Assembly: GCF_002051585.1 (NCBI RefSeq)
Contig: NZ_MZGX01000014.1
Coordinates: forward strand, 1 to 64,000
Direction of reading: 5' to 3'
DNA from: Ruminiclostridium hungatei
GTDB lineage: Bacteria > Bacillota > Clostridia > Acetivibrionales > DSM-1351
DNA length: 64,000 nucleotides
Part shown: positions 1-7,676 of the stretch, one piece after another
Numbering within the stretch: position 1 is the first letter of the stretch
Layout: each line of letters starts with the position of its first letter
Made by a program: the position numbers and the translations under genes
Notes under the pieces: model-generated
Told to the model about the DNA's origin: nothing
What the model saw: the letters and a program-made list of their open reading frames with translations, nothing else
The model's database searches: none

Positions 1-724
1 TGGGTCCAGGAGCGCCAGTAGGTCCAGGAGCGCCAGTAGGTCCAGGAGCGCCAGTAGGTCCAGGAGCGCCAGTAGGTCCAGGAGCGCCAGTAGGTCCAGG
101 AGCGCCAGTAGGTCCAGGAGCGCCAGTGGGTCCAGGAGCGCCAGTGGGTCCAGGAGCGCCAGTGGGTCCAGGAGCGCCAGTGGGTCCAGGAGCACCAGTG
201 GGTCCAGGAGCACCAGTCGGGCCAGTAGGCCCGGTTGGGCCAGTTGGGCTAACTGGTTGTTCAGAGCCCAATAAAGAAACATCGTCGACCACTACATTTG
301 CTGTACCGGGTTCTGCTTGCTTGCTGAAGGATACTATTGCAAATGCTGTTCCTTGGGGAGCGATATTTGTTGTTCCGGAGAATTCCTGCCAATTCCCGAT
401 GGAAGCATCAGGAAGGCTATTAGGAGGAATACTTATAACTAATCCAAGCCCAAGATAGCCAAAGGTTTCACCAAAATACGAAATAGTTATCGTTGTCAGT
501 GGATTAGGCAAGGCACCAACTTTACCCAAGAATGCTGAAAATTCAGTACTTTCACTAAAGTCGCCTTCTACAATCTGATATATAACGGAAATTCCGCTCA
601 GTAATTCAGCAGAATAAACTCCAGAGTGTTTATATACAGATGTTATTACGGCATTGTCTACAAGCCATGGGGGAAAAGAACCTGTTTCAAAACCGCCATT
701 TACGATCAATTCAATCGTGGCCAT
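1..724 (-). CDS. Collagen-like surface/exosporium protein, 3' part outside the window
   Basis: The frame opens at an ATG (724-722) behind a CAGGAGGTG ribosome site (745-737) and stays open to the left edge, so the gene is incomplete only because the window ends. Residues 1 to about 155 form a beta-rich N-terminal domain starting [17 protein letters not shown], with the look of the NTTRR-F1 domain that precedes collagen-type triplet repeats in Firmicutes. Gly-X-Y repeats follow, mostly Gly-Pro-Thr-Gly-Ala-Pro. Such proteins usually sit on the spore exosporium or cell surface (known for BclA-like proteins; inferred here). The N-domain is very similar to that of the gene starting at 6490, so the two are probably tandem paralogues. 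The C-terminal domain is not visible. Confidence 0.85.
   Translation of the reverse strand, partial: MATIELIVNGGFETGSFPPWLVDNAVITSVYKHSGVYSAELLSGISVIYQIVEGDFSESTEFSAFLGKVGALPNPLTTITISYFGETFGYLGLGLVISIPPNSLPDASIGNWQEFSGTTNIAPQGTAFAIVSFSKQAEPGTANVVVDDVSLLGSEQPVSPTGPTGPTGPTGAPGPTGAPGPTGAPGPTGAPGPTGAPGPTGAPGPTGAPGPTGAPGPTGAPGPTGAPGPTGAPGPTGAPGP
3..218. repeat. Twelve tandem 18-bp units coding Gly-X-Y
   Basis: Twelve head-to-tail copies of ggtccaggagcgccagta (plus-strand sequence) run without interruption from 3 to 218. Differences fall in blocks: units 1-6 end in gta, units 7-11 in gtg, and the last two carry gcacc in place of gcgcc. Such homogeneous blocks point to recent expansion by slippage or unequal crossing-over. 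On the minus strand each unit codes six residues of collagen-like repeat. Confidence 0.95.
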
Positions 725-736
725 AGTTTTATATTT

Positions 737-745
737 CACCTCCTG
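737..745 (-). promoter_or_regulatory. Ribosome binding site of the first collagen-like gene
   Basis: CAGGAGGTG on the minus strand, 12 nt from the ATG at 724. Nearly the same leader (CAGGAGGTGA at 6510-6501) precedes the second collagen-like gene, so the duplication included the translation start region. The rest of 746-903 is AT-rich upstream sequence; I see no clear promoter. Confidence 0.7.
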
Positions 746-903
746 AAAGTTATGGGTGGAACATGCTTGTATAGGTTTCTATAACATGCTCTGTAATATT
801 ATATGAGGAACTGCCGAATTTGGTACTTGTTAGGTATAACAAGCTGTGAATGAGCGATGGTAATAGAAAAATTGATATAGTTGAGTATTGATATGCATAA
901 AAG

Positions 904-978
904 AAAAGCAGGCGCCCATTGATTCTCAATCTTACAGTTCGTGAAGTGAGCATATCATATTTCGGGCAGCCTGCTTTT
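904..978 (-). terminator. Terminator-like inverted repeat downstream of the collagen-like C-terminal part
   Basis: AAAAGCAGGC-GCCC (904-917) pairs with GGGC-A-GCCTGCTTTT (965-978), giving a 14-bp stem with one bulged base and a loop of about 47 nt. Read on the minus strand it lies just after the stop codon at 987-985 and is followed by a T-rich stretch (GCTTTTCTTTT). Confidence 0.55.
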
Positions 979-984
979 ATAAAA

Positions 985-1461
985 TTATGGGAATACTATA
1001 GCATTTATATTCCTGTTCAAAGCTGTACCAGTGGCAACATTAGTTGCGGTGGTAAATATTATTCGGAGCTGATAGCCGGCGGTTTCAGTCGCCACAGAGG
1101 TATCAACCTGGGTATTTGATATTGAAAATCTGTGTGTTCCCGCAGAAGAAGCCGAATCAATAAATGTTCTTGTTGTAATCAACGTGGTATCTCTATAAAG
1201 CCTTACCTCGAATGACATAGCCCAGTTTGCCGTGGTTATAGCTTCAATTGATACAGCATAATCTATTTTTACTTCGATGCCTGCAGTAACAGGGATACTC
1301 AATGTTGCTACAGTAACTTCCGTACTTAATGGGGGGTACGCTGTAATAGCACCTGCTGTCTGACTGAAAAACAGTTCAGGCGCGCTGGCTGTGGGACCGG
1401 CAGGACCGGTAGGGCCTGTAGCACCTTGAGGTCCGGTTGGACCGGCAGGCCCTGTGGAGCC
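985..1461 (-). pseudogene. Detached C-terminal part of a collagen-like protein (3' half of the interrupted gene)
   Basis: From the Gly codon at 1461-1459 the minus frame reads Gly-X-Y repeats ([19 protein letters not shown]), then TASAPELFF and a beta-rich domain of about 130 residues ending NINAIVFP and a stop. This is the layout of BclA-like C-terminal trimerisation domains. There is no start codon at its 5' end: the frame meets a TAG 15 nt upstream, at 1478-1476. The only internal start is a TTG at 1302, inside the domain and without a ribosome site. The piece therefore looks cut off from its N-terminal half, which I place at 6490-5210 beyond the mobile element. It is dead as it stands, but intact in sequence. 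Confidence 0.8.
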
Positions 1462-1765
1462 ATTTATAAAAGGAAACTATAAAACAGTCCCGGATAAGGG
1501 CAATAAAATAAGAGACGAGCAATTTTGAGGATTTGGCCACAGGTAAAATCTTAAAAATGTGCAAATGTCAATACGCTTGTCCTGCTTGCTGGTTGGCAGA
1601 ACGTGGAGATAGAGCCGTCAAGATACACAAAGCTGTACTTTCTCTATTTGTTGTCACAAACTAATTTTCCGTTTATAATACGAATAACAGCAAGTAAAGT
1701 CAAGCAGTAACCTCTCTATTTCTTTATAATAAATGTAGGGTGATTGAAACGAGGTGAACAGACGA
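1462..1765 (+). other. Left end of the element, no confident gene
   Basis: Contains the putative attL arm and a short Cys-rich frame. From about 1511 to 1663 the plus strand reads FEDLATGKILKMCKCQ and then YACPACWLAERGDRAVKIH, ending in a stop at 1661-1663. It has no good ribosome site and may be the decayed end of an older gene. An AT-rich stretch at 1655-1750 probably holds the promoter of the AraC-type gene. Confidence 0.35.
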
Positions 1766-2731
1766 ATGTACGACTGGCAGAAGCAAATTCAAATAATCGT
1801 TGATGAAATTGACAAATGTATTAAAAATTATAATGACGAAGCCTTGACACTACGCTTTCTTTCTTGCAGGCTGGGTTATTCCGAATTTTACACAACGAGA
1901 AAATTCAAAGAAATATCGGGTATGCAATTTAGGGATTATCTGCGGCATAGAAAATTAGCCTTTGCACTAAAAGAGGTTCGGGATAGTGAAAAAAGCCTTT
2001 TAGATATTGCTTTTGATTATGGTTTTTCATCACACGAAGCTTTTACCAGAGCTTTCAAGGGAACATATGGCGTAACTCCAAGTGAATACCGAAAAAAGCC
2101 TAAGCCTGTCGTTCTTCGTACAAAAATAAACCCTTTTGACCGCTACTTTTTAGGATTGGGAGAGATTGGGATGATGAAATCCGCGGATGATGTTAAAATT
2201 TATTTTGTAACCATTCCCGCACACAAGTTTTTGCACATTAAAAACTATGAGAGTAATGGGTATTGGGATTTTTGGCAAAAGCAAAGTCTTATTCCGGGAC
2301 AGGACTGCGAAACAATTTGCGGCTTGCTCGATAGTATCAAGGGCAAATTGGATGACGATGGCGGGAGCGAATCTAACGGCGGCAGTGGTCAGATTATGGC
2401 GTACATTAACGACCCGGACGGCAGACTATGCGATTGGGGTATTCCACGTACAGAGTGTTATGGTGCACGACTTCCTTTTGATTATAAAGGCGAAGTACCA
2501 CCACAAATGCTTATGGTGGATGTTCCCGAAGCGGAGTATGTTGTTTTTGAACATGGGCCATTCGATTATGAGCAGGAAAATCGTAGTGTGGAGGAAAAGA
2601 TTGAAAAGGCAATGGCAACTTTTGATTTTGCAGGCACTGGTTACTGCTTTGATACTTCCCCAGGCAGAATAATTTACTTTTATTATAATCCGGAACGGTT
2701 TTTTAAGTATATCAGACCAGTACGGAAGTAA
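1766..2731 (+). CDS. AraC-family regulator with GyrI-like effector domain
   Basis: A 321-residue protein. Residues 5-105 hold two helix-turn-helix motifs of the AraC/XylS type (LDIAFDYGFSSHEAFTRAFK, then YGVTPSEYRK). Residues 130-321 form a GyrI/SOUL-like ligand-binding domain, as in Rob-like and BmrR-like regulators of drug or stress response. I chose the ATG at 1766 because GAGGTG (1751-1756) lies 9 nt before it; the GTG at 1754 lies inside that ribosome site. The gene is followed by a strong terminator, so it is a separate unit within the element and most likely cargo. Its targets are not visible here. Confidence 0.85.
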   Translation: MYDWQKQIQIIVDEIDKCIKNYNDEALTLRFLSCRLGYSEFYTTRKFKEISGMQFRDYLRHRKLAFALKEVRDSEKSLLDIAFDYGFSSHEAFTRAFKGTYGVTPSEYRKKPKPVVLRTKINPFDRYFLGLGEIGMMKSADDVKIYFVTIPAHKFLHIKNYESNGYWDFWQKQSLIPGQDCETICGLLDSIKGKLDDDGGSESNGGSGQIMAYINDPDGRLCDWGIPRTECYGARLPFDYKGEVPPQMLMVDVPEAEYVVFEHGPFDYEQENRSVEEKIEKAMATFDFAGTGYCFDTSPGRIIYFYYNPERFFKYIRPVRK

Positions 2732-2846
2732 ATAAAATCGATTGACTAAACGCTAAATTGAAATAGCATAGATGCTCTGCCTGTGACGGCATATAAAAAA
2801 AGCCGTCATTTGACAGATGCTATGCCATAATGACAAATATATAGCC

Positions 2847-2887
2847 GAACAGCGGATCTGAAAATCAAAGCCGCTGTTCTCTTTTTA
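2847..2887 (+). terminator. Rho-independent terminator after the AraC-type gene
   Basis: GAACAGCGG (2847-2855) pairs with CCGCTGTTC (2871-2879) with a 15-nt loop, followed by tctttttat. Confidence 0.85.
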
Positions 2888-2948
2888 TAGAGGGCTTGGT
2901 TTGTTGCTCTTTTCATAGAACATGGCTGCATTAAGGAGGAATGTTGCC

Positions 2949-3014
2949 ATGTTTTGCTATGCAAACTACCCTCAACGAGCTGGGCCGCTGAATAACCATA
3001 GCGGTTTAATGTGA
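2949..3014 (+). CDS. Possible 21-residue leader peptide in front of the recombinase operon
   Basis: The frame codes MFCYANYPQRAGPLNNHSGL-M and stops at TGA 3012-3014. An AAGGAGG site (2933-2939) lies 9 nt before the ATG, which is a better start signal than many short frames have. An inverted repeat (CCGCT/AGCGG) lies within it, and a perfect hairpin plus a terminator-like hairpin follow before the DUF6870-like gene. The layout suits transcription attenuation controlled by translation of the leader, as known upstream of resistance genes on conjugative transposons. The function is inferred. Confidence 0.4.
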   Translation: MFCYANYPQRAGPLNNHSGLM

Positions 3015-3039
3015 GCCGGCCAAAGACAGATTACTTTAT

Positions 3040-3066
3040 CACTTCGGGCCAACTCGGCCCGAAGTG
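3040..3066. repeat. Perfect 11-bp hairpin upstream of the recombinase operon
   Basis: CACTTCGGGCC (3040-3050) and GGCCCGAAGTG (3056-3066) are exact inverted copies with a 5-nt loop. No T-run follows on the plus strand, so it is not a terminator by itself. It could be an anti-terminator or operator, or a recombination-related site. Confidence 0.7.
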
Positions 3067-3077
3067 GGGGAAATATT

Positions 3078-3115
3078 AAAAGCCATCACTTTGACCGTAA
3101 AAGTAGTGGCTTTTT
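3078..3115 (+). terminator. Terminator-like hairpin before the recombinase operon
   Basis: AAAAGCCATCACTTT and AAAGTAGTGGCTTTT pair apart from a few central mismatches and end in a T5 run. It stands between the leader ORF and the DUF6870-like gene, so it could be an attenuator. Confidence 0.6.
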
Positions 3116-3183
3116 GTGTTTCCTCATAGGACAAACAAGGAAACGCATATATTGAATCATGCAGAATAAGGAGGTGCATGATT

Positions 3184-3447
3184 ATGCTTACGCTGGAAAT
3201 GATAGATGATTTTATGAGCGTAAATATGAATACGGTAGATGTGGGAACGCTGGCTGACATAAGCACATTGAAGCTGGATAATTCTCTCCCCAAAGAAAAA
3301 CGGATGGATTATGTATTAGAAAAGCTGAAGAACCCCTTTTGCTTCCGTTATGGAGAAATGGGAATCAAGCTTGAATTTGACGACAATGCGCCGCCGATTC
3401 AAGAGGTGCTCGCCAACCTTCTTATACGCAAGAAAAGCGGCTTATAA
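3184..3447 (+). CDS. Small DUF6870-like protein of mobile elements
   Basis: An 87-residue soluble protein starting MLTLEMIDDFM. It resembles the small proteins (DUF6870-type) that sit next to serine recombinases in clostridial elements. I place the start at ATG 3184, since AAGGAGGTG (3168-3176) is only 1 nt from the ATG at 3178. The stop lies 37 nt before the recombinase start, so the two are probably co-transcribed. A role in excision control or gene regulation is possible, but nothing in the sequence proves it. Confidence 0.65.
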   Translation: MLTLEMIDDFMSVNMNTVDVGTLADISTLKLDNSLPKEKRMDYVLEKLKNPFCFRYGEMGIKLEFDDNAPPIQEVLANLLIRKKSGL

Positions 3448-3484
3448 GGTATAATTATAGGTGTAATGTGAGGAAGGAGGACAC

Positions 3485-5131
3485 ATGGCACGAGTGGCCA
3501 ACAGGCACGATATTGTCAAAGCAGCACCCAAAAACAAGGTATGGTTGGTAGCGTTCTATATCCGATTATCACGTGAGGACAAACGAGGGAAAGACGAATC
3601 CGAAAGCATTACCAATCAAAGGCTTATCCTGACAGATTTTCTTGAACAACAGGAAGATTGTGACGAATACGTTTATGTTGACGAATATGTTGATGATGGC
3701 GTAAGCGGCACGACGGACGAAGAACGTGAAAACTTCCAAAGGTTATTGGCAGATATAAAAAAGGGTAAAATCAACTGTGTTATTGTCAAGAACCTTGCCC
3801 GGAGCTTCCGCAACAACGGCGATCAGAGTTATTATCTTGGTGACTGGTTTCCACGAAACAATGTGAGGTTTATCTCTCTTTACCAACAACCCATTGATAC
3901 TTACAGAGCTCCGCAAAACGCTCAAAATATTGCTGTACCCGTTCAAGGTGTTTTGAATGAGGAACACGCAAGAGGTACATCTGAAAGTGTCCGCAGAACC
4001 TTTGACAAAAAGCGGGAAAAAGGCTTGCATATCGGCTCCTTTGCGGCGTATGGCTATCAGAAAGACCCGGAGGATAAAAATGTTCTTGTCATAGACGAGG
4101 AAGCGGCCGAACATGTAAAAAGTATTTTTGCTTGGTTTCTGGAGGGCATGAGCAAAAATGCGATTGTACGAAAACTCAATGACAGTGGTATTCTATGCCC
4201 GGCAGCTTACAAGAAAAGCAAGGGCATGAAATACAAAAATCCCAACGTCGAGGGCGGCAATCCTCTATGGTGCGCCATGAGTATCAGCAACCTTCTGAAA
4301 AATCGAATTTATGTTGGGGATATGGTGCAGGGCCGTTACCGTATTAAAAGCTATAAAATCCATGTGCAGGAAACCGTCCCGGAAGATGAATGGTTTATTG
4401 TCCCGAATACGCACGAAGCCATTATCAGACGTGAGGACTTTGCCAAAGTTCAGGAGCTTTTGAGAAAAGACACCCGCACCGCACCGGAACAAAAAACCCT
4501 ATATCTGTTCAGCGGCTTTCTCCGGTGCGCCGATTGCGGCAAGGCAATGACACGAAGTAAAGTCGGCGGGAATGTATATTACTACTGCCGCACCTATAAA
4601 GACCAATCCAAAACAGCTTGTACCAAACACACAATCAGACACAATCATCTTGAACAAGGTGTATTTCATGTCATTCAGAAAATGGTTTTTCTTGCGGCAG
4701 AGTTTTCCCACATTATTTCCCGCGTTAACGCCGCTCCCTTGCAGAAAAGCCGGTCTATTCGGCTGAACGGCTTAATAGCGGCAAAGGAAAAAGCGCTTTC
4801 CAAGATTATGCGTTACAGGCAAAGTATTTATCAAGACTGGAAAGACGGGGAAATTACCTACAAGGATTACCGCCATATGCAAAAAGATTACGAGCGACAA
4901 ATGGAAGCCATAAACGAGGTTATAAGCAACCTGAACGAAGAAAAGGCAGAGCTTGAAAATAGAATTGATACGGAAAACCCATTTTTAGCAACCTTCAGGA
5001 AGTATGAAAACATCGACAAGCTGACAAGAGAGATTTTGATTGAGCTTGTAGAGCAAATCAAGGTACATGAGAACGGCAATATCAGCGTTAGATTGAAATT
5101 TGCCAATGAGTACCGCAGCGTAGCTGAATAA
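3485..5131 (+). CDS. Large serine recombinase (TnpX/TndX-type site-specific integrase)
   Basis: A 548-residue protein with the three parts of a large serine recombinase. The N-terminal resolvase domain includes YIRLSREDKRGKDESESITNQ, with the nucleophile Ser in the SRED motif, and DDGVSGTTDEREN. Residues from about 190 form the recombinase domain (GYQKDPEDKN and IVRKLNDSGI). A zinc-ribbon follows (CADCGKAMTRSK, then YYCRTYKD and CTKH), and a C-terminal coiled-coil of about 120 residues. It catalyses attP x attB integration and, with a directionality factor, excision. GGAAGGAGG precedes the ATG. No frameshift is visible, so it looks functional, and it is the likely agent that put the element into the collagen-like gene. 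Confidence 0.93.
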   Translation: MARVANRHDIVKAAPKNKVWLVAFYIRLSREDKRGKDESESITNQRLILTDFLEQQEDCDEYVYVDEYVDDGVSGTTDEERENFQRLLADIKKGKINCVIVKNLARSFRNNGDQSYYLGDWFPRNNVRFISLYQQPIDTYRAPQNAQNIAVPVQGVLNEEHARGTSESVRRTFDKKREKGLHIGSFAAYGYQKDPEDKNVLVIDEEAAEHVKSIFAWFLEGMSKNAIVRKLNDSGILCPAAYKKSKGMKYKNPNVEGGNPLWCAMSISNLLKNRIYVGDMVQGRYRIKSYKIHVQETVPEDEWFIVPNTHEAIIRREDFAKVQELLRKDTRTAPEQKTLYLFSGFLRCADCGKAMTRSKVGGNVYYYCRTYKDQSKTACTKHTIRHNHLEQGVFHVIQKMVFLAAEFSHIISRVNAAPLQKSRSIRLNGLIAAKEKALSKIMRYRQSIYQDWKDGEITYKDYRHMQKDYERQMEAINEVISNLNEEKAELENRIDTENPFLATFRKYENIDKLTREILIELVEQIKVHENGNISVRLKFANEYRSVAE

Positions 5132-5211
5132 ATCAAGGTCAATACCCACTCAAATGCGGTTTAGACAGACCGCAATTTTACAGGCAGTTTGTTTTCCTAA
5201 TATAAACGCTC
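5132..5211. other. Right end of the element (putative attR arm)
   Basis: Between the recombinase stop and the collagen-like gene. ggagcgtttatattaggaaa on the minus strand (5212-5193) mirrors the left element end. A further hairpin, gcggtttagacagaccgc, lies at 5157-5174. The minus-strand collagen frame reads through here as [19 protein letters not shown] before it stops at 5150. Confidence 0.6.
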
Positions 5212-6490
5212 CGGTGGGACCTGTTGAGCCAGAGCCGGCAGGCCCAGTAACGCCTTGAGGTCCGGTTGGACCAGTCGGCCCGGTTATGCCAGCACCGGTG
5301 GGGCCGGTAACACCCTGAGGCCCAGTGGGTCCGGTTGGACCAGTCGGCCCGGTTATGCCAGCACCGGTGGGGCCGGTAACACCCTGAGGCCCAGTGGGTC
5401 CGGTTGGACCAGCAGGCCCGGTTATGCCAGCACCGGTGGGGCCGGTAACACCCTGAGGCCCAGTGGGTCCGGTTGGACCAGCAGGCCCGGTTATGCCAGC
5501 ACCGGCAGGGCCGGTAACACCCTGAGGCCCAGTGGGTCCGGTTGGACCAGCAGGCCCGGTTATGCCAGCACCGGTGGGGCCGGTAACACCTTGAGGCCCA
5601 GTGGGTCCGGTTGGACCAGTCGGCCCGGTTATGCCAGCACCGGTGGGGCCGGTAACACCCTGAGGCCCAGTGGGTCCGGTTGGACCAGCAGGCCCGGTTA
5701 TGCCAGCACCGGCAGGGCCGGTAACACCCTGAGGCCCAGTGGGTCCGGTTGGACCAGCAGGCCCGGTTATGCCAGCACCGGTGGGGCCGGTAACACCCTG
5801 AGGCCCAGTGGGTCCGGTAGGTCCGGCAGGCCCGGTTATGCCAGCACCGGCAGGGCCGGTGACACCCTGAGGCCCAGTGGGGCCGGTAGGTCCAGTCGGC
5901 CCAGTAGCACCCTGAGGCCCAGTGGGACCCGTTGGCCCAGTCGGCCCGGTAGCACCTTGAGGCCCTGTGGGTCCGGTAGGAGCAGTCGGTCCGGTAGGCC
6001 CTGTGGGTCCCGTTGGACCTATAGGCCCTTCAACAGTCAAAGACACATCATCTACAACAACATCAGCGGTACCGGCATCACCTTGCTTGCTGAAGGATAT
6101 TATTGCCATTGTAGTTCCTGCGGGGGCAGGAGAAGTTATACCTGTGAATTCCTGCCAACTGCCCAAAGCTGCATTTGGAAGACTGTTTGGGGGAATGCTT
6201 ATTGCCAGTCCAAGTCCAAGATAGTTAAAGGCTGCGCCAAAATATGCAATAGTGATTGTCGTAAGCGGATTGGGCAAAGTTCCGACTTTTCCCAGAAAAG
6301 CAGAGAATTCAGTGCCGGAACTGAAATCACCTTCTGCAATCTGGTATATGACAGATATACCACTTAGCAGTTGGGCGGAAAAGCTTCCTGAGTGTTTGTA
6401 CGCCGAAGTGACAATTGCATTATCTACAAGCCAGGGAGGAAAAGAACCTGTCTCAAAACCGCCGTTTACGATCAGTTCAATCGTGGACAT
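5150..6490 (-). CDS. Collagen-like protein, N-terminal part interrupted by the element
   Basis: The frame has 446 codons. Residues 1 to about 155 (start [17 protein letters not shown], end [13 protein letters not shown]) are an NTTRR-F1-like domain. The rest is Gly-X-Y, including nine copies of a 69-bp unit. The last 19 residues (from AFILGKQ) lie in the element and are not collagen-like, so the native C-terminal domain is missing. It lies at 1461-985. A short secreted or spore-bound product could still be made. ATG 6490-6488 follows CAGGAGGTGA (6510-6501) at 10 nt. As with related proteins, a place on the spore or cell surface is likely, though no signal peptide is evident. Confidence 0.85.
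   Translation of the reverse strand: MSTIELIVNGGFETGSFPPWLVDNAIVTSAYKHSGSFSAQLLSGISVIYQIAEGDFSSGTEFSAFLGKVGTLPNPLTTITIAYFGAAFNYLGLGLAISIPPNSLPNAALGSWQEFTGITSPAPAGTTMAIISFSKQGDAGTADVVVDDVSLTVEGPIGPTGPTGPTGPTAPTGPTGPQGATGPTGPTGPTGPQGATGPTGPTGPTGPQGVTGPAGAGITGPAGPTGPTGPQGVTGPTGAGITGPAGPTGPTGPQGVTGPAGAGITGPAGPTGPTGPQGVTGPTGAGITGPTGPTGPTGPQGVTGPTGAGITGPAGPTGPTGPQGVTGPAGAGITGPAGPTGPTGPQGVTGPTGAGITGPAGPTGPTGPQGVTGPTGAGITGPTGPTGPTGPQGVTGPTGAGITGPTGPTGPQGVTGPAGSGSTGPTGAFILGKQTACKIAVCLNRI
5281..5901. repeat. Nine tandem 69-bp units in the collagen-like gene
   Basis: The marker cggttatgcc recurs at 5281, 5350, 5419, 5488, 5557, 5626, 5695, 5764 and 5833, an exact 69-bp period. Each unit codes 23 residues (GITGP(A/T)[11 protein letters not shown], then TGP(T/A)GA). 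Since 23 is not a multiple of three, every unit ends with a break (Gly-Ala-Gly-Ile) in the triplet register. Copies differ at only a few sites, which marks recent amplification. Confidence 0.95.
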
Positions 6491-6697
6491 ATTATATATT
6501 TCACCTCCTGAAAATTATAGGGGAGCATGAAGAAAAAGCCCTCTGCATGCTATGTATTAGTATATGAATAAATTGGGGCTTTGGTAACTTATGTAAACCA
6601 GGGTTATAAAAAAGTGTCCTTATCAAATATGAAATCATATATATAGATAAGACAGATTTATGGGTGCATAAAAACGGAGTAAAAGGAGAGGGAGCCT

Positions 6698-7660
6698 GTG
6701 GAAGCGGAAAAGACCAGGTTAGTCTTTTTTTCAAAGGGCGATAATAAATTCATTAGTGAAATTATACAGAAACTGGGCGATCAGTTTGAAATAAGGCTAA
6801 TCACAATATCTTCGGCAGCAGAGTACAGGCTGATGGAGCAATGGATGGAATGGGCCGAGGTATGCTGGTTTGAATGGTGTGATGAACTTATTGCCTATGG
6901 AAGCAAGCTGGAGTTGGCAGAGAAAAGAAAAATCCTATGCAGGCTGCATAGCTATGAAGCCTTTTCGAACTACCCTTCCAAGGTTAACTGGAATAGAGTG
7001 GATAAACTTGTATTTGTCTCTGAGGATATCAGGAAATATGTAATTGAGCATTTCAAAATCCGGAAGGATATTACTGCTGTGATTCCCAATGGAGTGGATA
7101 TGGAAAAGACAAACTACAGTCAGAAGAAACCGGGATTTAATGTTGCATATGTAGGTTATATAAATTTTAAAAAAGGGCCTATGCTGCTTTTACATACCTT
7201 CAAGGCAATCTTTGATGCCGATAACAGATACAGGTTTTATATAGCCGGAAGCTACCAGGAGCCAAGATATTATCTGTATTTTAATCAGATGCTCAAGGAA
7301 TTTGGTATGGAGAATAATCTTTTCTTCCAGGGGTGGCAGGCCAACATTGATAGCTGGCTGGAAAACAAGGATTATATTATTTGCTCCAGCGTACTTGAAT
7401 CCCAGAATATGAGTGTTATGCAGGCAATGGCCAAGGGTATCAAGCCGGTTATACATAATTTTGTAGGAGCAAGGAGCATCTACCCCGAAAAATATATATG
7501 GAATACCATAGGTCAAGCTGTAAACATGGTGACTGAAAGCAATTACTCATCTGAAGAGTACAGAAGCTTTATACAGCAAAATTATTCCTTTGATCAGCAG
7601 ATTTTAAAAATCCGCAATATGCTTGCCGGTGTTACGGCAAATCCAAAAAATGCAACATGA
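6698..7660 (+). CDS. Glycosyltransferase, GT4-like (GT-B fold)
   Basis: A 320-residue cytosolic enzyme that probably transfers a sugar from a nucleotide donor in cell-surface polysaccharide synthesis. The N-half is degenerate, and residues around 128-320 carry the GT4 core: AVIPNGVDM, then VAYVGYINFKKGP, FYIAGSYQEP, LFFQGW and SSVLESQNMSVMQAMAKG, the last with the donor-binding Glu. Start GTG 6698 follows AAAAGGAGAGGG (6681-6692). The next gene starts 17 nt after the stop, so the two form an operon; the dehydrogenase may supply the sugar donor. The acceptor is unknown. Confidence 0.8.
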   Translation: MEAEKTRLVFFSKGDNKFISEIIQKLGDQFEIRLITISSAAEYRLMEQWMEWAEVCWFEWCDELIAYGSKLELAEKRKILCRLHSYEAFSNYPSKVNWNRVDKLVFVSEDIRKYVIEHFKIRKDITAVIPNGVDMEKTNYSQKKPGFNVAYVGYINFKKGPMLLLHTFKAIFDADNRYRFYIAGSYQEPRYYLYFNQMLKEFGMENNLFFQGWQANIDSWLENKDYIICSSVLESQNMSVMQAMAKGIKPVIHNFVGARSIYPEKYIWNTIGQAVNMVTESNYSSEEYRSFIQQNYSFDQQILKIRNMLAGVTANPKNAT

Positions 7661-7676
7661 CATTGGGGGATTGGTA

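Larger units (their letters stand above)
2732..3183 (+). other. Intergenic region of the element with three hairpins and a leader ORF
   Basis: This 450-bp stretch lies between the regulator and the recombinase operon. It contains a small hairpin (TGACGGC 2784-2790 with GCCGTCA 2802-2808), the terminator at 2847-2887, a 21-codon leader ORF, a perfect 11-bp hairpin and a terminator-like hairpin. Each of the last four is listed separately. AAGGAGGTG at 3168-3176 serves the next gene. Confidence 0.7.
1462..5211. mobile_element. Large-serine-recombinase element inserted in a collagen-like gene
   Basis: This ~3.75 kb segment separates the two halves of a Gly-X-Y gene. It contains an AraC/GyrI regulator, a DUF6870-like protein, a large serine recombinase and terminators, all on the plus strand and opposite to the interrupted gene. 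The ends match as an imperfect inverted repeat: reading inward from the left, ggagccatttataaaaggaa; inward from the right (minus strand), ggagcgtttatattaggaaa. That is expected when attP arms of a serine integrase are split into attL and attR. Crossing-over at the shared dinucleotide (plus-strand cc at 1460-1461 and 5211-5212) would rejoin the collagen frame; a gc core would give a frameshift. Exact boundaries are uncertain by a few bases. No conjugation or phage genes are present, so it is a minimal element or needs helpers. Confidence 0.75.

Noticed and set aside
126-458. Plus-strand frame with Gly-Ala-Pro-Val repeats
   Set aside because: Antisense shadow of the first collagen-like gene.
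1376-1564. Minus-strand frame at the left element end
   Set aside because: Runs out of frame through the collagen repeats; composition is not protein-like and the piece spans the element junction.
5281-5901. Regular 69-bp repeats as a CRISPR array
   Set aside because: Repeats are contiguous, coding and without unique spacers.
5255-6367. Long plus-strand open frame over the collagen-like gene (Arg/Gly/Ser-rich)
   Set aside because: It is the mirror of the Gly-X-Y repeat; no ribosome site, and the minus frame has a proper start and a known N-terminal domain.
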